DNA of 64,000 bases, from NCBI GenBank assembly GCA_019638935.1, contig JAHBSW010000005.1, positions 34,566-98,565 on the forward strand, in the 5' to 3' direction. The translations under genes and the position numbers were made by a program. The stretch comes from Cryobacterium sp. (lineage in GTDB: Bacteria > Actinomycetota > Actinomycetes > Actinomycetales > Microbacteriaceae). This document shows positions 7,686 through 16,172 of the stretch, piece by piece (position 1 is the first letter of the stretch; the number at the start of each line of letters is the position of its first letter). Below the pieces are notes generated by a model, which saw only the letters and a list, made by a program, of their open reading frames with translations, did no database searches and was not told the DNA's origin.

Positions 7686-8512
7686 GGCGAACCCTCCTGG
7701 TCCCGTCGAATCGAGGTGTGCCACCGCAGGACCCGGCGCTCGAGCAGCCGAGTGCCCAGATTGACGGCGACACCGAGCATCCCTGCCACGATGACGAAGG
7801 CGTACATGGTCGCCACCTGGCCGGCGGTTTGCGACAGCACTATCTGCTTTCCGATGCCGGGACTCCCGATCACGAGCTCGCCCGTGATCTCGAGGATCAG
7901 GGCGACCGATGCTCCCAGCCGCACCCCCGTCATGACATAGGGCAGGGCGGTCGGCCAGACGAGCGAACGAAGCTGGGTGAGCGGCCGGAAGCGATACGAG
8001 CGCGCCGTCTCGCGCGCGATCGGGTCGACATCCTGAACCCCAGAGAGAACCTGGATCAGCACCTGCCAGAAGGTCGCGTAGACGACCAGGAGCAGGGTCG
8101 AGCGCATGTCGGTGCCGAACAGGATGACCGCCAGCGGGATGAGGGCGACGGAGGGGATGGGCCGGAGGAACTCGATCGTGGAGTGGGTCGCCTCACGAAC
8201 CCACTTCAGACTGCCGATGAACATGCCGAGGGCGATGCCGGCGACGAGGGCGATTATCAGGCCAGTGAACCAGCCGAACACGGTCTGGCCCAGCAGGGTC
8301 CAGAAGGCCGGGGTCGCGGCCTGCGCCCCGAGAGCCACCATGATCTCGCTGAACGGGGGGAGGTACGCCGGGTTCACAAGTCCGAGCCGCGGCACGGCCT
8401 CGAGGATGAGCACGAAGAGGAGCGTTCCGGTGAGCCCACGGATCGCCACGCGCCGGCGTGCCGATCCTGCGCGGAGCCGAGTCGAGCCGCGCTGGGCGAG
8501 GGGCAGCGTCAT
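7682..8512 (-). CDS. ABC transporter permease (SsuC/TauC type), first copy
   Basis: A 276-residue inner-membrane permease of the same family as its downstream neighbour. A basic N terminus (R-G-S-T-R-L-R-A-G-S-A-R-R-R) precedes six hydrophobic helices. The coupling loop W-P-T-A-L-P-Y-V-M-T-G-V-R-L-G-A-S-V-A-L is intact. The ATG at 8512 starts 3 nt after the monooxygenase stop, with a GTG at 8515 as alternative, so translation is probably coupled. It would import the substrate handed over by the NMT1/SsuA-like lipoprotein of this operon. Confidence 0.9.
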   Translation of the reverse strand: MTLPLAQRGSTRLRAGSARRRVAIRGLTGTLLFVLILEAVPRLGLVNPAYLPPFSEIMVALGAQAATPAFWTLLGQTVFGWFTGLIIALVAGIALGMFIGSLKWVREATHSTIEFLRPIPSVALIPLAVILFGTDMRSTLLLVVYATFWQVLIQVLSGVQDVDPIARETARSYRFRPLTQLRSLVWPTALPYVMTGVRLGASVALILEITGELVIGSPGIGKQIVLSQTAGQVATMYAFVIVAGMLGVAVNLGTRLLERRVLRWHTSIRRDQEGSP

Positions 8513-8515
8513 CAC

Positions 8516-10444
8516 TCAGGTGCCGTTCTCGACTACGACCGTGTAGTCGTCGAGGTCGACGTCGCGCGTCAGGTTCCAGTAGGTTGTGAGGTCGTAGGGC
8601 CAGACCTGGGAGACGCGGCCCGAACTGCTCTTGTACCAGCTCGTCACGCTCTCGACGCCCCACGCTCGCTCGGCGTTCGCACTGTCGACGTCGGCGATGA
8701 ACCTCTCCAGCGCCTCCGGCGTGCAGTCCAGGTAGCGGTAGCCCTCGCGGATCATCGTCGTGATGCTCGCGAGGATGTAGTCGACGGCGGCCTCGGTCAT
8801 GAAGGTCGCGCTGCCGTTGACGACGAGATTGGTGTTGGGGCCGTACAAGCAGTACAGGTTCGGGAAGTGCGGGATCGTGATGCCCAGGTACGCACGCGGG
8901 TCTCCGCTCCAATGCTCTTTCAGGCTCAGCCCCTCGAGGCCGGTGATGCGAATGGGGTCGAGCGAGTTGGCGGCCTGGAAACCGGTGCAGTAGATGATCA
9001 CGTCGACCTCGATGAGGGAGCCGTCGACGGTGCTTATCCCCGTCGGTTCGATCGACCGGATTCCCTCGGTGTGCAAGCCTACGTTGTCCCGCTTGAGTGT
9101 CGTCGACCATGCGCCCCCGTCGCGCAGCATGCGCTTCGCTCCCGGTGGGTAGTCGGGGATCACCTGGGCCATGAGGTCCTCACGGTCGGTGAACTGCTCG
9201 CGGATCCTGCTCTCGAGCACCTCGCGGAGCTCACGGTTCGCTGCGGATACGCTACCGGGCTCCTTCCACTCGGGGTCGACGCCGACGTAGGGGAGCCGAC
9301 CCTCCGTGGCCGTCCAGAACTGCCAGAACCGGAACCAGCGCTCGTAGTTCGGGACGACCTGCAGGAGCCACGCGAAGCCGGGCTTCAGGGGCTCGTAGTA
9401 CCCGCGGGTCGGCATGATCCACGGCGCGGTCCTCTGGAAGACGTGGAGTTGCTCGACATCCGCAGCGATCGCGGGAACGACCTGATATGCGCTGGCGCCC
9501 GTTCCGATCACGGCGACGCGCTGGCCCACGAGATCGACGTTCGGGTCCCACCGGGCGGAGTGCATCTCGAGCCCGCTGAACTCTCCGACACCGACGATGT
9601 CGGGCAGCTTGGGCAGATTGAGCTGGCCCACCGCGCTAACGAGCGCGCGGGCGGTGACCGTGTCGGCGACGCCGTCGGATGTCACCTCGAGAGTCCACGA
9701 TCCGGTCGTGGCATCGAAGGTCGCGGCATCGACCCGCGTGCTGAACCGGAAGTGCGGCCACAGGTTCTCGCTGTCACACAGCGAGCGGAAGTACTCGAGG
9801 ATCGTCGAGCCCTCGGAGAACTGGTGCGTCCAGTCCTTCGTCTGGGCGAACGAGAATCCGTACGCGAAATTGTTGGTGTCCAGGCGAACGCCGGGGTAAA
9901 CGTTCTCCAGCCACGTTCCCCCCATGTCGTGGTTCTTCTCCAGGATCACGAAAGGGATGCCGGCCCGCTTCAAGCGGTAGGCCATCGCGATGCCCGACAT
10001 CCCGCCACCGATGATCGCGACGGTGAAGTCCTCGGCAAGGGCGCCGACCGCTGCGGGCTCCGCCTCGGCGCTCTCGTACCCGAGCTCGCGATCCAAGAGC
10101 TTCAGCAGCGAGCCGTCCACGTCGCCGATGAGGTAGTCCATCAGTCGGCGACGAAAGCCCTTGTCTCCCTTCGACTTCGGGGCGACGCGATCATCGCCCG
10201 CGAGCAGGCGCAGCACCCCATCGACCGCGCGCCCTCGCGCGATCGTCTGCTGCTGCTGGGAGAGGCCGCCTTGGGCCTCCGGCAGCGCGACCTTGCGGTT
10301 GGGCGGCCTGAGATCGTCAGGCACCATCGAGTCGTCCCCGAGCGCGTCGGCGAGGGCGACCATCAGGGCGGGAATCTCCGCGTCGGCCACCGCCCGCGTC
10401 ACCCATTCGCGATCGGTCAGGCCAGGTGGCCGGATTCCGGTCAT
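8516..10444 (-). CDS. Baeyer-Villiger flavin monooxygenase, 4-hydroxyacetophenone monooxygenase type
   Basis: A 642-residue class B flavoprotein monooxygenase. An N-terminal helical extension of about 135 residues, typical of 4-hydroxyacetophenone monooxygenase (about 640 residues), precedes the FAD Rossmann motif V-A-I-I-G-G-G-M-S-G (142-151). Then follow G-G-T-W-L-E-N-V-Y-P-G-V-R-L-D (176-190), the Baeyer-Villiger fingerprint F-S-G-L-E-M-H-S-A-R-W-D (290-301) and the NADPH motif G-T-G-A-S-A-Y. Such enzymes insert oxygen beside a ketone to make an ester or lactone in the cytoplasm. The alpha/beta hydrolase two genes upstream could cleave that ester. The real ketone is unknown. Confidence 0.9.
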   Translation of the reverse strand: MTGIRPPGLTDREWVTRAVADAEIPALMVALADALGDDSMVPDDLRPPNRKVALPEAQGGLSQQQQTIARGRAVDGVLRLLAGDDRVAPKSKGDKGFRRRLMDYLIGDVDGSLLKLLDRELGYESAEAEPAAVGALAEDFTVAIIGGGMSGIAMAYRLKRAGIPFVILEKNHDMGGTWLENVYPGVRLDTNNFAYGFSFAQTKDWTHQFSEGSTILEYFRSLCDSENLWPHFRFSTRVDAATFDATTGSWTLEVTSDGVADTVTARALVSAVGQLNLPKLPDIVGVGEFSGLEMHSARWDPNVDLVGQRVAVIGTGASAYQVVPAIAADVEQLHVFQRTAPWIMPTRGYYEPLKPGFAWLLQVVPNYERWFRFWQFWTATEGRLPYVGVDPEWKEPGSVSAANRELREVLESRIREQFTDREDLMAQVIPDYPPGAKRMLRDGGAWSTTLKRDNVGLHTEGIRSIEPTGISTVDGSLIEVDVIIYCTGFQAANSLDPIRITGLEGLSLKEHWSGDPRAYLGITIPHFPNLYCLYGPNTNLVVNGSATFMTEAAVDYILASITTMIREGYRYLDCTPEALERFIADVDSANAERAWGVESVTSWYKSSSGRVSQVWPYDLTTYWNLTRDVDLDDYTVVVENGT

Positions 10445-10482
10445 TCCGCTACGTCCTTGCAGTGCTGCATGATCTCGCGATC

Positions 10483-11058
10483 CTAGATTCCGCTCGCGAG
10501 GTCTTGGTTGCGGTCACCGATGCGCTCGAATGGGCGCCCGCCGGTGGATGCTGCGATGGCCACCACGATCTCATCGGCTTCGGGCGCATCCTCGATCGAG
10601 AGGGTGGACGTGATGAAGTGCGACCTCCGCCACGACTCGAGCTTGTGCACCATGGGGATGACGACGAGGGCACCGGAGCCGGCCCGGCGATTGGTGAAGC
10701 TCAGGTAACTCGTGCCCTCCGCCATGTCCCGGAACACGTTGCCAAAGTGCAACGTGTGGATGAGGGCCGACGCGTGCTCGATCTCGCCGTTCAGCCCGAC
10801 GACCGCCGATTTGCCGTACGCCTCGATGCTCACCCCACCGCCCAGTGCGGTGACGACCTCATGAGAGAGCAGTTGGCCCAGTTCGGGAGCGATCGCCTTT
10901 ATCTTCGGGCTGAGGTCCTCGACGAACCCCTCGTCGACCCACGGATTGCGGATCACCGCGGCGGCGATGGCGGTGCGGATCGTGGGATCAACCTCCCGAT
11001 CGTATTCGGTACTGAGGGTCTCCACCTGAGTGATGACTTTGCGGAGCTTGAGCGACAT
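10483..11058 (-). CDS. Amino acid synthesis family protein (PF06684/DUF1185)
   Basis: A 191-residue protein I recognise as the AA_synth family (PF06684). The motif is near the N terminus: R-N-P-W-V-D-E-G-F-V-E-D-L, then L-S-H-E-V-V-T-A-L-G and Y-G-K-S-A-V-V-G-L-N-G-E-I-E-H-A-S-A-L-I-H. The C terminus has the typical A-P-E-A-D-E-I-V-V-A-I-A-A-S-T-G-G-R-P and a final R-I-G-D region. Despite the name, the biochemical function of the family is poorly defined; members often sit in catabolic clusters beside amidohydrolases and transporters, as here. Its place between the hydrolase and the monooxygenase suggests a step on the same substrate. Confidence 0.8.
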   Translation of the reverse strand: MSLKLRKVITQVETLSTEYDREVDPTIRTAIAAAVIRNPWVDEGFVEDLSPKIKAIAPELGQLLSHEVVTALGGGVSIEAYGKSAVVGLNGEIEHASALIHTLHFGNVFRDMAEGTSYLSFTNRRAGSGALVVIPMVHKLESWRRSHFITSTLSIEDAPEADEIVVAIAASTGGRPFERIGDRNQDLASGI

Positions 11059-11111
11059 GTGGTTCCTATCGGTTATCGGTGTTGAAGGTGAAAGTTCGGC
11101 GATGCGTCAGG

Positions 11112-11948
11112 TCAGACGCGCTTGGCCATCGCGTGTCCAATGTGCTCGTCGAGTCGGGCCGCGACCTCGGCGGCATTGTCGACGTGCGGAAGATGGAGTC
11201 CATCCTGGACGGTGAACACCGAAGCACCGGTGATCTCCTTCGCCATCTCGACGGCCCATTGGGGGTCGACGAGCGGGTCTTGACCGCCGGCGACGAGGAG
11301 GGTGGGTCGGGTGATCCGGCGGATCATCGCCGTGTGGGGGTGGATGTCAGGGTCGCTCGGCTCGGGAAGGATCCCAGGCCCGTGAATGCGCCGCGCTCGA
11401 TACGACGGGAGGTAGCCGTCAGAGAGAGCGCTCTCCAGCCGCGCGCGCACAGCGGCCTCAGAGGGCTCCTTGACGAGCGTGCGCTCGACGGCGAGCGTCG
11501 CCTCTTCGGTCGGTTCATAGTTGCTGATCGGCAGCAATCCCTCGGGATTCATGTACCGGCCCCCTGGACCGGCGATGGAGGTTCCGCAAAGAATGGAGAA
11601 TGCTCCCCGCGCCATTGACTGAAGCACCATCCCCCCACCTAAGGAGGCACCAACCAAGGCCGGCGGCGCGAGCGCGAGCGCGTCGCAAAGGCCGGCGACT
11701 TGGCCGATCATGTGGCTGTAGAAGTCCGTGTCGAGGTGGATCAACTTCTCCGACCTGCCCGAGCCGGTCATGTCAGGGGCGATGACCCGGTACTTCTCAG
11801 CCAGGAGCGGGATTAGCGGTGCCCAGCACGATCGTGCGTCCGAGCCAGGCGAGCCGTCATGAAGGAGAACGATGGGCTGCGCTGCTGCTGATCCTTCGTC
11901 GAGGTAGGCGGTCTTCACGCCACGAATACGCATCACTCTGTAGTCCAC
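11112..11948 (-). CDS. Alpha/beta-fold hydrolase
   Basis: A 278-residue alpha/beta hydrolase of the MhpC/haloperoxidase-like group. The oxyanion region is L-L-H-D-G-S-P-G, the nucleophile elbow V-G-A-S-L-G-G-G-M, the acid probably the Asp of A-G-G-Q-D-P-L-V-D-P, and the base the His of Q-D-G-L-H-L-P-H-V-D-N. GTG 11948 is chosen because AAGGAG lies 6 nt upstream; an earlier ATG adds a histidine-rich stretch without a site. In the operon it precedes the PF06684 protein and the monooxygenase, so ester cleavage after Baeyer-Villiger oxidation, or C-C bond cleavage, is a reasonable guess. Confidence 0.85.
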   Translation of the reverse strand: MDYRVMRIRGVKTAYLDEGSAAAQPIVLLHDGSPGSDARSCWAPLIPLLAEKYRVIAPDMTGSGRSEKLIHLDTDFYSHMIGQVAGLCDALALAPPALVGASLGGGMVLQSMARGAFSILCGTSIAGPGGRYMNPEGLLPISNYEPTEEATLAVERTLVKEPSEAAVRARLESALSDGYLPSYRARRIHGPGILPEPSDPDIHPHTAMIRRITRPTLLVAGGQDPLVDPQWAVEMAKEITGASVFTVQDGLHLPHVDNAAEVAARLDEHIGHAMAKRV

Positions 11949-12033
11949 GCTGTGCTCCTTGTCATGCCGATGATGAGTGTGCTGGTAGTCGACGGTGCGC
12001 ATTCACGCACCGCCGACCCCCAAACAACGTCGC

Positions 12034-13047
12034 CTAGTTGATGACGGAGATCGAGGGCACATCGATCTCGTTATTGATCAGGCCGAACTTCAGCATCAGG
12101 TCAGCGAGACCTTGCAGTCCGGTGATGTTGAACGGCGCGTTTGCATCTTCGTACCACGTGGGCAGGTAGATCTGTGCGGCCGTTTCCTCGTCGATCGCCG
12201 TGTACACCGAGAGAATCGCTCGTGCCTCTTCAGGGTTTGCCTGAGCGTAGGCGTTCGAACGATTGGCGGCCCGCGCGAACGCAGCAATCACCTCGGGGTT
12301 CTGCTCAACGTAGTCGCGTGCGGCGAAGTAGACGTCGCCGGGAAGTTCGAACCCAGCTTCCGACATGTACGAGAAGAGCCCGCGGAACGTATCTCCGCTG
12401 TTGCGCGCGATGGTGTAGAACGGCTCCGAGACGACAATCGCATCGACGCTCCCAGTGTCGAGTGCGTTGAGCATGTCCGGGAAACCTATCTCGACCAGAT
12501 TGAGCTGTGACGAGTCGGCGCCCAGTTCCTCAACTGCCGACCTAATTGCTAGCTCCGCGATCCCCTTGAAGGTGTTCACCGCTACGGTCTTGCCCTCAAG
12601 ATCGCTGGCCGACTCGATTGCCGAGTCGCTCCGCACGAGAACGACGTCGGGAGCCTGAACCCAGCCGTCCGCGTCGACGGTGGGGGATTGCTCTGCATAG
12701 TCGGCGTTAGCGATCATCACGATGTCGAGACCCTGGTGGGCCGCGAGCATCGGAGAAACGGGGTTGGCCAGTCCGACCTGAAACTCTCCGCTCGTCAGCC
12801 CGGGGATGATGGCTGCACCGCCCGCGGCGATGTCGTACTCTACGTCGAGTCCCTCTTCTTCGAAGAATCCCTTTTCGATGCCGAGAACGAGGGCCGCGGC
12901 ATGAACGATGGGAATCGTACCGACGGTCACAGACGTGAGTTCGCCGGAATCACCCGGTGTCGGGGCAGGCTGGTCGCTGGTGCAACCTGAGAGCACAAGC
13001 GCGCTCGCGAGAGACAGCACAGCGGCTGTCGTTATTGACTTCCTCAT
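12034..13047 (-). CDS. ABC transporter substrate-binding lipoprotein (NMT1/SsuA-like)
   Basis: A 337-residue secreted lipoprotein. The signal peptide M-R-K-S-I-T-T-A-A-V-L-S-L-A-S-A-L-V-L-S ends at lipobox L-S-G-C, followed by a T/P/G-rich linker. The mature part is the NMT1/THI5-SsuA fold: G-I-E-K-G-F-F-E-E-E-G-L-D-V-E-Y, later D-L-E-G-K-T-V-A-V-N-T and V-V-S-E-P-F-Y-T-I-A. It should bind the imported compound outside the membrane and deliver it to the two permeases. ATG 13047 gives a normal signal peptide; earlier starts add a His/Asp-rich stretch. It follows the amidohydrolase gene in the operon. Confidence 0.85.
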   Translation of the reverse strand: MRKSITTAAVLSLASALVLSGCTSDQPAPTPGDSGELTSVTVGTIPIVHAAALVLGIEKGFFEEEGLDVEYDIAAGGAAIIPGLTSGEFQVGLANPVSPMLAAHQGLDIVMIANADYAEQSPTVDADGWVQAPDVVLVRSDSAIESASDLEGKTVAVNTFKGIAELAIRSAVEELGADSSQLNLVEIGFPDMLNALDTGSVDAIVVSEPFYTIARNSGDTFRGLFSYMSEAGFELPGDVYFAARDYVEQNPEVIAAFARAANRSNAYAQANPEEARAILSVYTAIDEETAAQIYLPTWYEDANAPFNITGLQGLADLMLKFGLINNEIDVPSISVIN

Positions 13048-13112
13048 TGTGGACCTCATTTGTGTGTGGTGGATGGATCGGGAAATGTGATCGTTATCGT
13101 GGGGGTGTTCGC

Positions 13113-14762
13113 TCATTCGCTACTCCAGGTGGCTGCACCTCCCCATTCGGTTGAGTGATGGACCGGGTTTCCGCCGACCACCGTGAGGACCGATGTGATG
13201 AACGGGATACTGTCGTCACTCACCTCGAAGTAGTCCTCGCTCAGCACTGCGAGATCGGCTAGTTTGCCCACCTCGAGAGTGCCGAGTCGGTCGTCATCGA
13301 AAGAGAACCACGCGCTGCCCACGGTGTAAGCCGCAAGTGCCTCGGCCCTGGTGAGACGCTCCGACTCGTCCCTCGTGATTCCCCCGTCGATGGGCTTGCC
13401 GGTGACCATCCACCAGAGAGAACGCCAGGGATTTATGGGGGCCGCGACGGTGGCGTCAGTGCCTCCTCCGATGGGCAAGCCCAGGTTCAGCATCGTCTTC
13501 AGTGGCGGGGCGTGGCGAACGGCGTCCTCGCCCCAAGCCTTAGCTGAGTCGATGGTGCGCATCCCCATGCGGTCTTGCACCATGATCCCCGCGCCGAGCG
13601 CCTTGGCCCGATGGAGGCTTTCGTCGCTGATCGCGTCAGCATGCGAGAACGAGAACCTGAGGTCGGAGAGAGGGATCTCGACATCGACGTCCTCCCAAAC
13701 GTCGAGGATCGAACGGACGCTCGAGTCATGGATCGCGTGGATGTTCATCGTCCAGCCGCTTTCAGCGAGGAGCACCGTGGCTTCCCGAAGGCGCTGCTTC
13801 AACTCTGCGGAGATCTCGATCGAGGTGAATCCAGCGCCATCGTAGTAGCCCTTGAAAAGGATCTCGCCGATACCGACAGTCCGTAAAAAATCATCGCCGA
13901 AGCGCGGGTGCAGGTAGTTGATAAAGTCCTTGATCTGATCGAGCTCATCGACCCCGCTGCGCGGATGGACGAAGAGCCGAGTACGAAGAGTCATGGCACC
14001 CCGTCGATGAACCTCATGCACGGCCCGGTATGCCTCAGCGTCCATACGCGATGCGCCGCCCAGATCGATGGCTCCTGTCATGCCCAGTGCATTGAGGTCG
14101 CGCTGCATCGCGATCGTGTTCTCGATCTGGCGATCGAGGGTCTGGTTCATCATGAGCTCGAGACAGTAGGCGTACGCCGCCTGCCCCTTGATGATGCCGG
14201 TAGGGTTCCCCGATGCGTCGCGCACGACCTCCCCGGAGAACGGCACCTGCTCGGTCCCTCGAATGCCGCACTTCTCCAGCGCGGCAGTGTTCAGGATCGC
14301 CTGGTCGTACTGCTGCTGCACGAAGATCGGGACAGTGGCCGACAGTTCAGTGAGCTCCTCGGGCGTGGGCGGGCGCTGCTCGTCGAACTGGCCGGGGTGC
14401 CACCCTCCTACGACCACAATGCAGCCCGTCGACGGCACGTCGGCAAGAGCCTCGCGAATCAGTGCGAAGCCTTCGGCTAGAGAGCTGACGTCGCCCCAGC
14501 GCACCTCGTCGTTCCACGAACGGCCCGCTCGAACGACATGAACGTGTGAGTCGATTAGGCCTGGGATCACTCGACGGCCGTCGAGCTCAACCACCGATGT
14601 GTGCGACCCGATGAGCGCTGCGACCTCGGCTATCGATCCCACTGCAACCACTCTGTCGCCGCGAACGGCAATCGCCTCGGCGTCCACCGCACCGAGTACC
14701 CCTGTCGTGATCTTGCCGCCAAGAAGCACTGCATCAGCCGGGCGTGGATTCGACGCGTTCAT
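13113..14762 (-). CDS. YtcJ-like metal-dependent amidohydrolase (amidohydrolase 3 family)
   Basis: A 549-residue amidohydrolase of the YtcJ/N-substituted formamide deformylase type. Metal ligands: the H-V-H of G-L-I-D-S-H-V-H-V near residue 60, a His in M-N-I-H-A-I-H-D, the S-F-S-H-A-D-A motif, and the Asp of G-G-G-T-D-A-T-V-A-A-P-I-N-P-W near the C terminus, followed by the A-Y-T-V-G-S-A-W segment. Members hydrolyse amides, formamides or cyclic ureides. It is the first gene of the leftward operon, and a perfect inverted repeat lies 33 nt upstream. It has a paralogous counterpart at 53467, also next to an ABC importer. Confidence 0.85.
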   Translation of the reverse strand: MNASNPRPADAVLLGGKITTGVLGAVDAEAIAVRGDRVVAVGSIAEVAALIGSHTSVVELDGRRVIPGLIDSHVHVVRAGRSWNDEVRWGDVSSLAEGFALIREALADVPSTGCIVVVGGWHPGQFDEQRPPTPEELTELSATVPIFVQQQYDQAILNTAALEKCGIRGTEQVPFSGEVVRDASGNPTGIIKGQAAYAYCLELMMNQTLDRQIENTIAMQRDLNALGMTGAIDLGGASRMDAEAYRAVHEVHRRGAMTLRTRLFVHPRSGVDELDQIKDFINYLHPRFGDDFLRTVGIGEILFKGYYDGAGFTSIEISAELKQRLREATVLLAESGWTMNIHAIHDSSVRSILDVWEDVDVEIPLSDLRFSFSHADAISDESLHRAKALGAGIMVQDRMGMRTIDSAKAWGEDAVRHAPPLKTMLNLGLPIGGGTDATVAAPINPWRSLWWMVTGKPIDGGITRDESERLTRAEALAAYTVGSAWFSFDDDRLGTLEVGKLADLAVLSEDYFEVSDDSIPFITSVLTVVGGNPVHHSTEWGGAATWSSE

Positions 14763-14794
14763 CATTCAATGATCCTCTGATTGGCATCCGGTAA

Positions 14795-14809
14795 TACGAT
14801 TATTTCGTA
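14795..14809. promoter_or_regulatory. Candidate GntR operator upstream of the amidohydrolase operon
   Basis: TACGA-TTATT-TCGTA is a perfect inverted repeat in an AT-rich stretch of otherwise GC-rich DNA, just upstream of the first operon gene and downstream of the GntR/FCD gene. The size and spacing suit a dimeric winged-helix repressor. The assignment to the neighbouring regulator is inference. Confidence 0.5.
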
Positions 14810-14911
14810 GTACGTGATTAGAAGGTAGTCGTCATCGTTCGCGCTGTCAATGCGCGAACGATGAGATATGAGGTTTGTTGCAGCCGGACTGGGTCGGCCC
14901 GCAGTTCAGCT

Positions 14912-15649
14912 CTAGCGCGCTCCTGCGCCGGTCTGTGCGTCGAGTTCACGCATTGCGACGACGGCAGCGGCTTCGACGTGCAAGCGTGCCGCGCGAGCGG
15001 CATTCTCCGCATCACCCGCTACGGCAAATCGCACGATGTCGGAGACCTCCTTGAAGGTCTGAGGGCGTCGACCCTCCGATCCGAGCGACAGTTTGCGCAG
15101 CACACTCACCTGAGATTGCAGCCTGAGTAGTGTCTCTCCCAAGATCTCGTTGTGCGCGCCCTCCGTGAGTGCCGCATAGAACTCGTCCTTAGACAGAATC
15201 CAGCCCACATGACTGTCTTCCTCGAAAGCCGCCCTCACCGATTCCACCGCACCGGTCAGGCGAGCGCGTTCGGACGCTGTCGCCTTGGTAGCGAACAGTT
15301 CCGCAGCAAGGGCTTCGAGTCCGGCCCGCACCTCGAATATGGCTGCGGCCTCAGTCTTCGAGATGCCCCTCACCACTGGCCCGACGTTCGGGATCACCGT
15401 CACTAAGCGCTCGGCCTCCAGAAAGCGGAGCGCCTCGCGTACGACGGTGCGGCTCACTCCGAAGCGCAGACAGAGTTGACGTTCGCCGAGCCGCTCGCCT
15501 GCCTGATACTCGCCGTCGACAATAGCGGCACGAAGAGTCGCGATCATCTCCTGCCTCAGGGGCGCTGCAGTTCGTGCTAGCGGCATGGACAGCGCTCGAT
15601 CGCCGCTCGAACCGGTGAGGGGAGTGCTTTCATCGATGGACTGTGTCAT
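14912..15649 (-). CDS. GntR-family regulator, FCD (FadR) subfamily
   Basis: A 245-residue regulator. The N-terminal winged helix has I-V-D-G-E-Y-Q-A-G-E-R-L-G-E-R-Q-L and F-G-V-S-R-T-V-V-R-E-A-L-R-F-L-E. The C-terminal FCD helical domain senses a ligand, often a carboxylate, through a bound metal. Here the usual metal histidines are largely replaced: the common F-H of the first ligand helix is F-Y in D-E-F-Y-A-A-L, and only the last His (A-A-R-L-H-V-E-A-A) is obvious. It probably represses the downstream catabolic operon. ATG 15649 is preferred over an in-frame start at 15682. Confidence 0.85.
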   Translation of the reverse strand: MTQSIDESTPLTGSSGDRALSMPLARTAAPLRQEMIATLRAAIVDGEYQAGERLGERQLCLRFGVSRTVVREALRFLEAERLVTVIPNVGPVVRGISKTEAAAIFEVRAGLEALAAELFATKATASERARLTGAVESVRAAFEEDSHVGWILSKDEFYAALTEGAHNEILGETLLRLQSQVSVLRKLSLGSEGRRPQTFKEVSDIVRFAVAGDAENAARAARLHVEAAAVVAMRELDAQTGAGAR

Positions 15650-15715
15650 TCGCCTTGTTTCCCTGTTTGCAGTTGAACCCATTGTGGCCTAGCGCGCCAC
15701 GATAGCCGAGAGAAG

Positions 15716-15725
15716 AGCATATGCT
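15716..15725. promoter_or_regulatory. Palindrome in the GntR-cupin divergent promoter region
   Basis: AGCATATGCT is a perfect 10-bp palindrome within the 120-bp space between the GntR gene and the divergent cupin gene. TAGGCT (15756-15761) and overlapping TAATAT (15761-15766) are possible -10 boxes for the cupin. It may be an autoregulatory site, but its arms differ from the repeat at 14795. Confidence 0.35.
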
Positions 15726-15769
15726 TCCCCCTGTCACAACTGTTGCATACTGTCCTAGGCTAATATGGT

Positions 15770-16090
15770 ATGAGCGCAAATCAAGCCCATTCGACTCTTC
15801 AGTTCGACACCACAGCGGTCAGGATCACGCTGTGGGAGTTCCCGCCCGGCACTCAGACCGGGTGGCATCTCCACGAGCACGACTACGCCGTCGTGCCCGT
15901 CACCTCGGGCCGACTGACCGTCGAATCAGACGAAGCGAGCGTGGATAACGAGCTTCAGGCTGGCGTCACCTATATGAGAACGCGACCGGTGCGTCACAAT
16001 GTACGCAACGACGGCACGGATTTCATCAGCTTCGTCGAACTAGAGTTCAAATCGCCCGATCATCGGCCCCCTGCCGACGGCGAAGGCTGA
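15770..16090 (+). CDS. Small cupin-domain protein
   Basis: A 106-residue single-domain cupin. The first motif G-T-Q-T-G-W-H-L-H-E-H-D-Y-A-V-V-P-V carries the His ligands and the second is R-P-V-R-H-N-V-R-N-D-G. It probably binds a divalent metal. Small cupins of this kind act as isomerases, dioxygenases or effectors for catabolic pathways; this one is divergent from the GntR gene of the monooxygenase/amidohydrolase cluster and may belong to that pathway. TAGGCT lies 8 nt before ATG 15770, so the transcript is nearly leaderless. Confidence 0.75.
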   Translation: MSANQAHSTLQFDTTAVRITLWEFPPGTQTGWHLHEHDYAVVPVTSGRLTVESDEASVDNELQAGVTYMRTRPVRHNVRNDGTDFISFVELEFKSPDHRPPADGEG

Positions 16091-16160
16091 CACCCGGAAT
16101 CCTCGCGCGCCTGCGCACTCGTTGTGACCGCGTCAATCGAAAGTCGCGAAGACGGCTTGT

Positions 16161-16166
16161 TATACT
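16161..16166 (+). promoter_or_regulatory. Extended -10 box for the ABC-F leader transcript
   Basis: TATACT with an immediately preceding TGT makes a strong extended -10 element. The predicted transcription start, 6-7 nt downstream, coincides with the ATG of the five-codon leader ORF at 16173. No good -35 element is visible. Confidence 0.55.
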
Positions 16167-16172
16167 CAGGAA

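Noticed and set aside
7718-10486. A 922-codon open frame antisense to the permease and monooxygenase genes.
   Set aside because: It is a by-product of GC-rich codon bias. It has a low-complexity Arg/Asp/Val composition and no domain, while the opposite strand has clear motifs.
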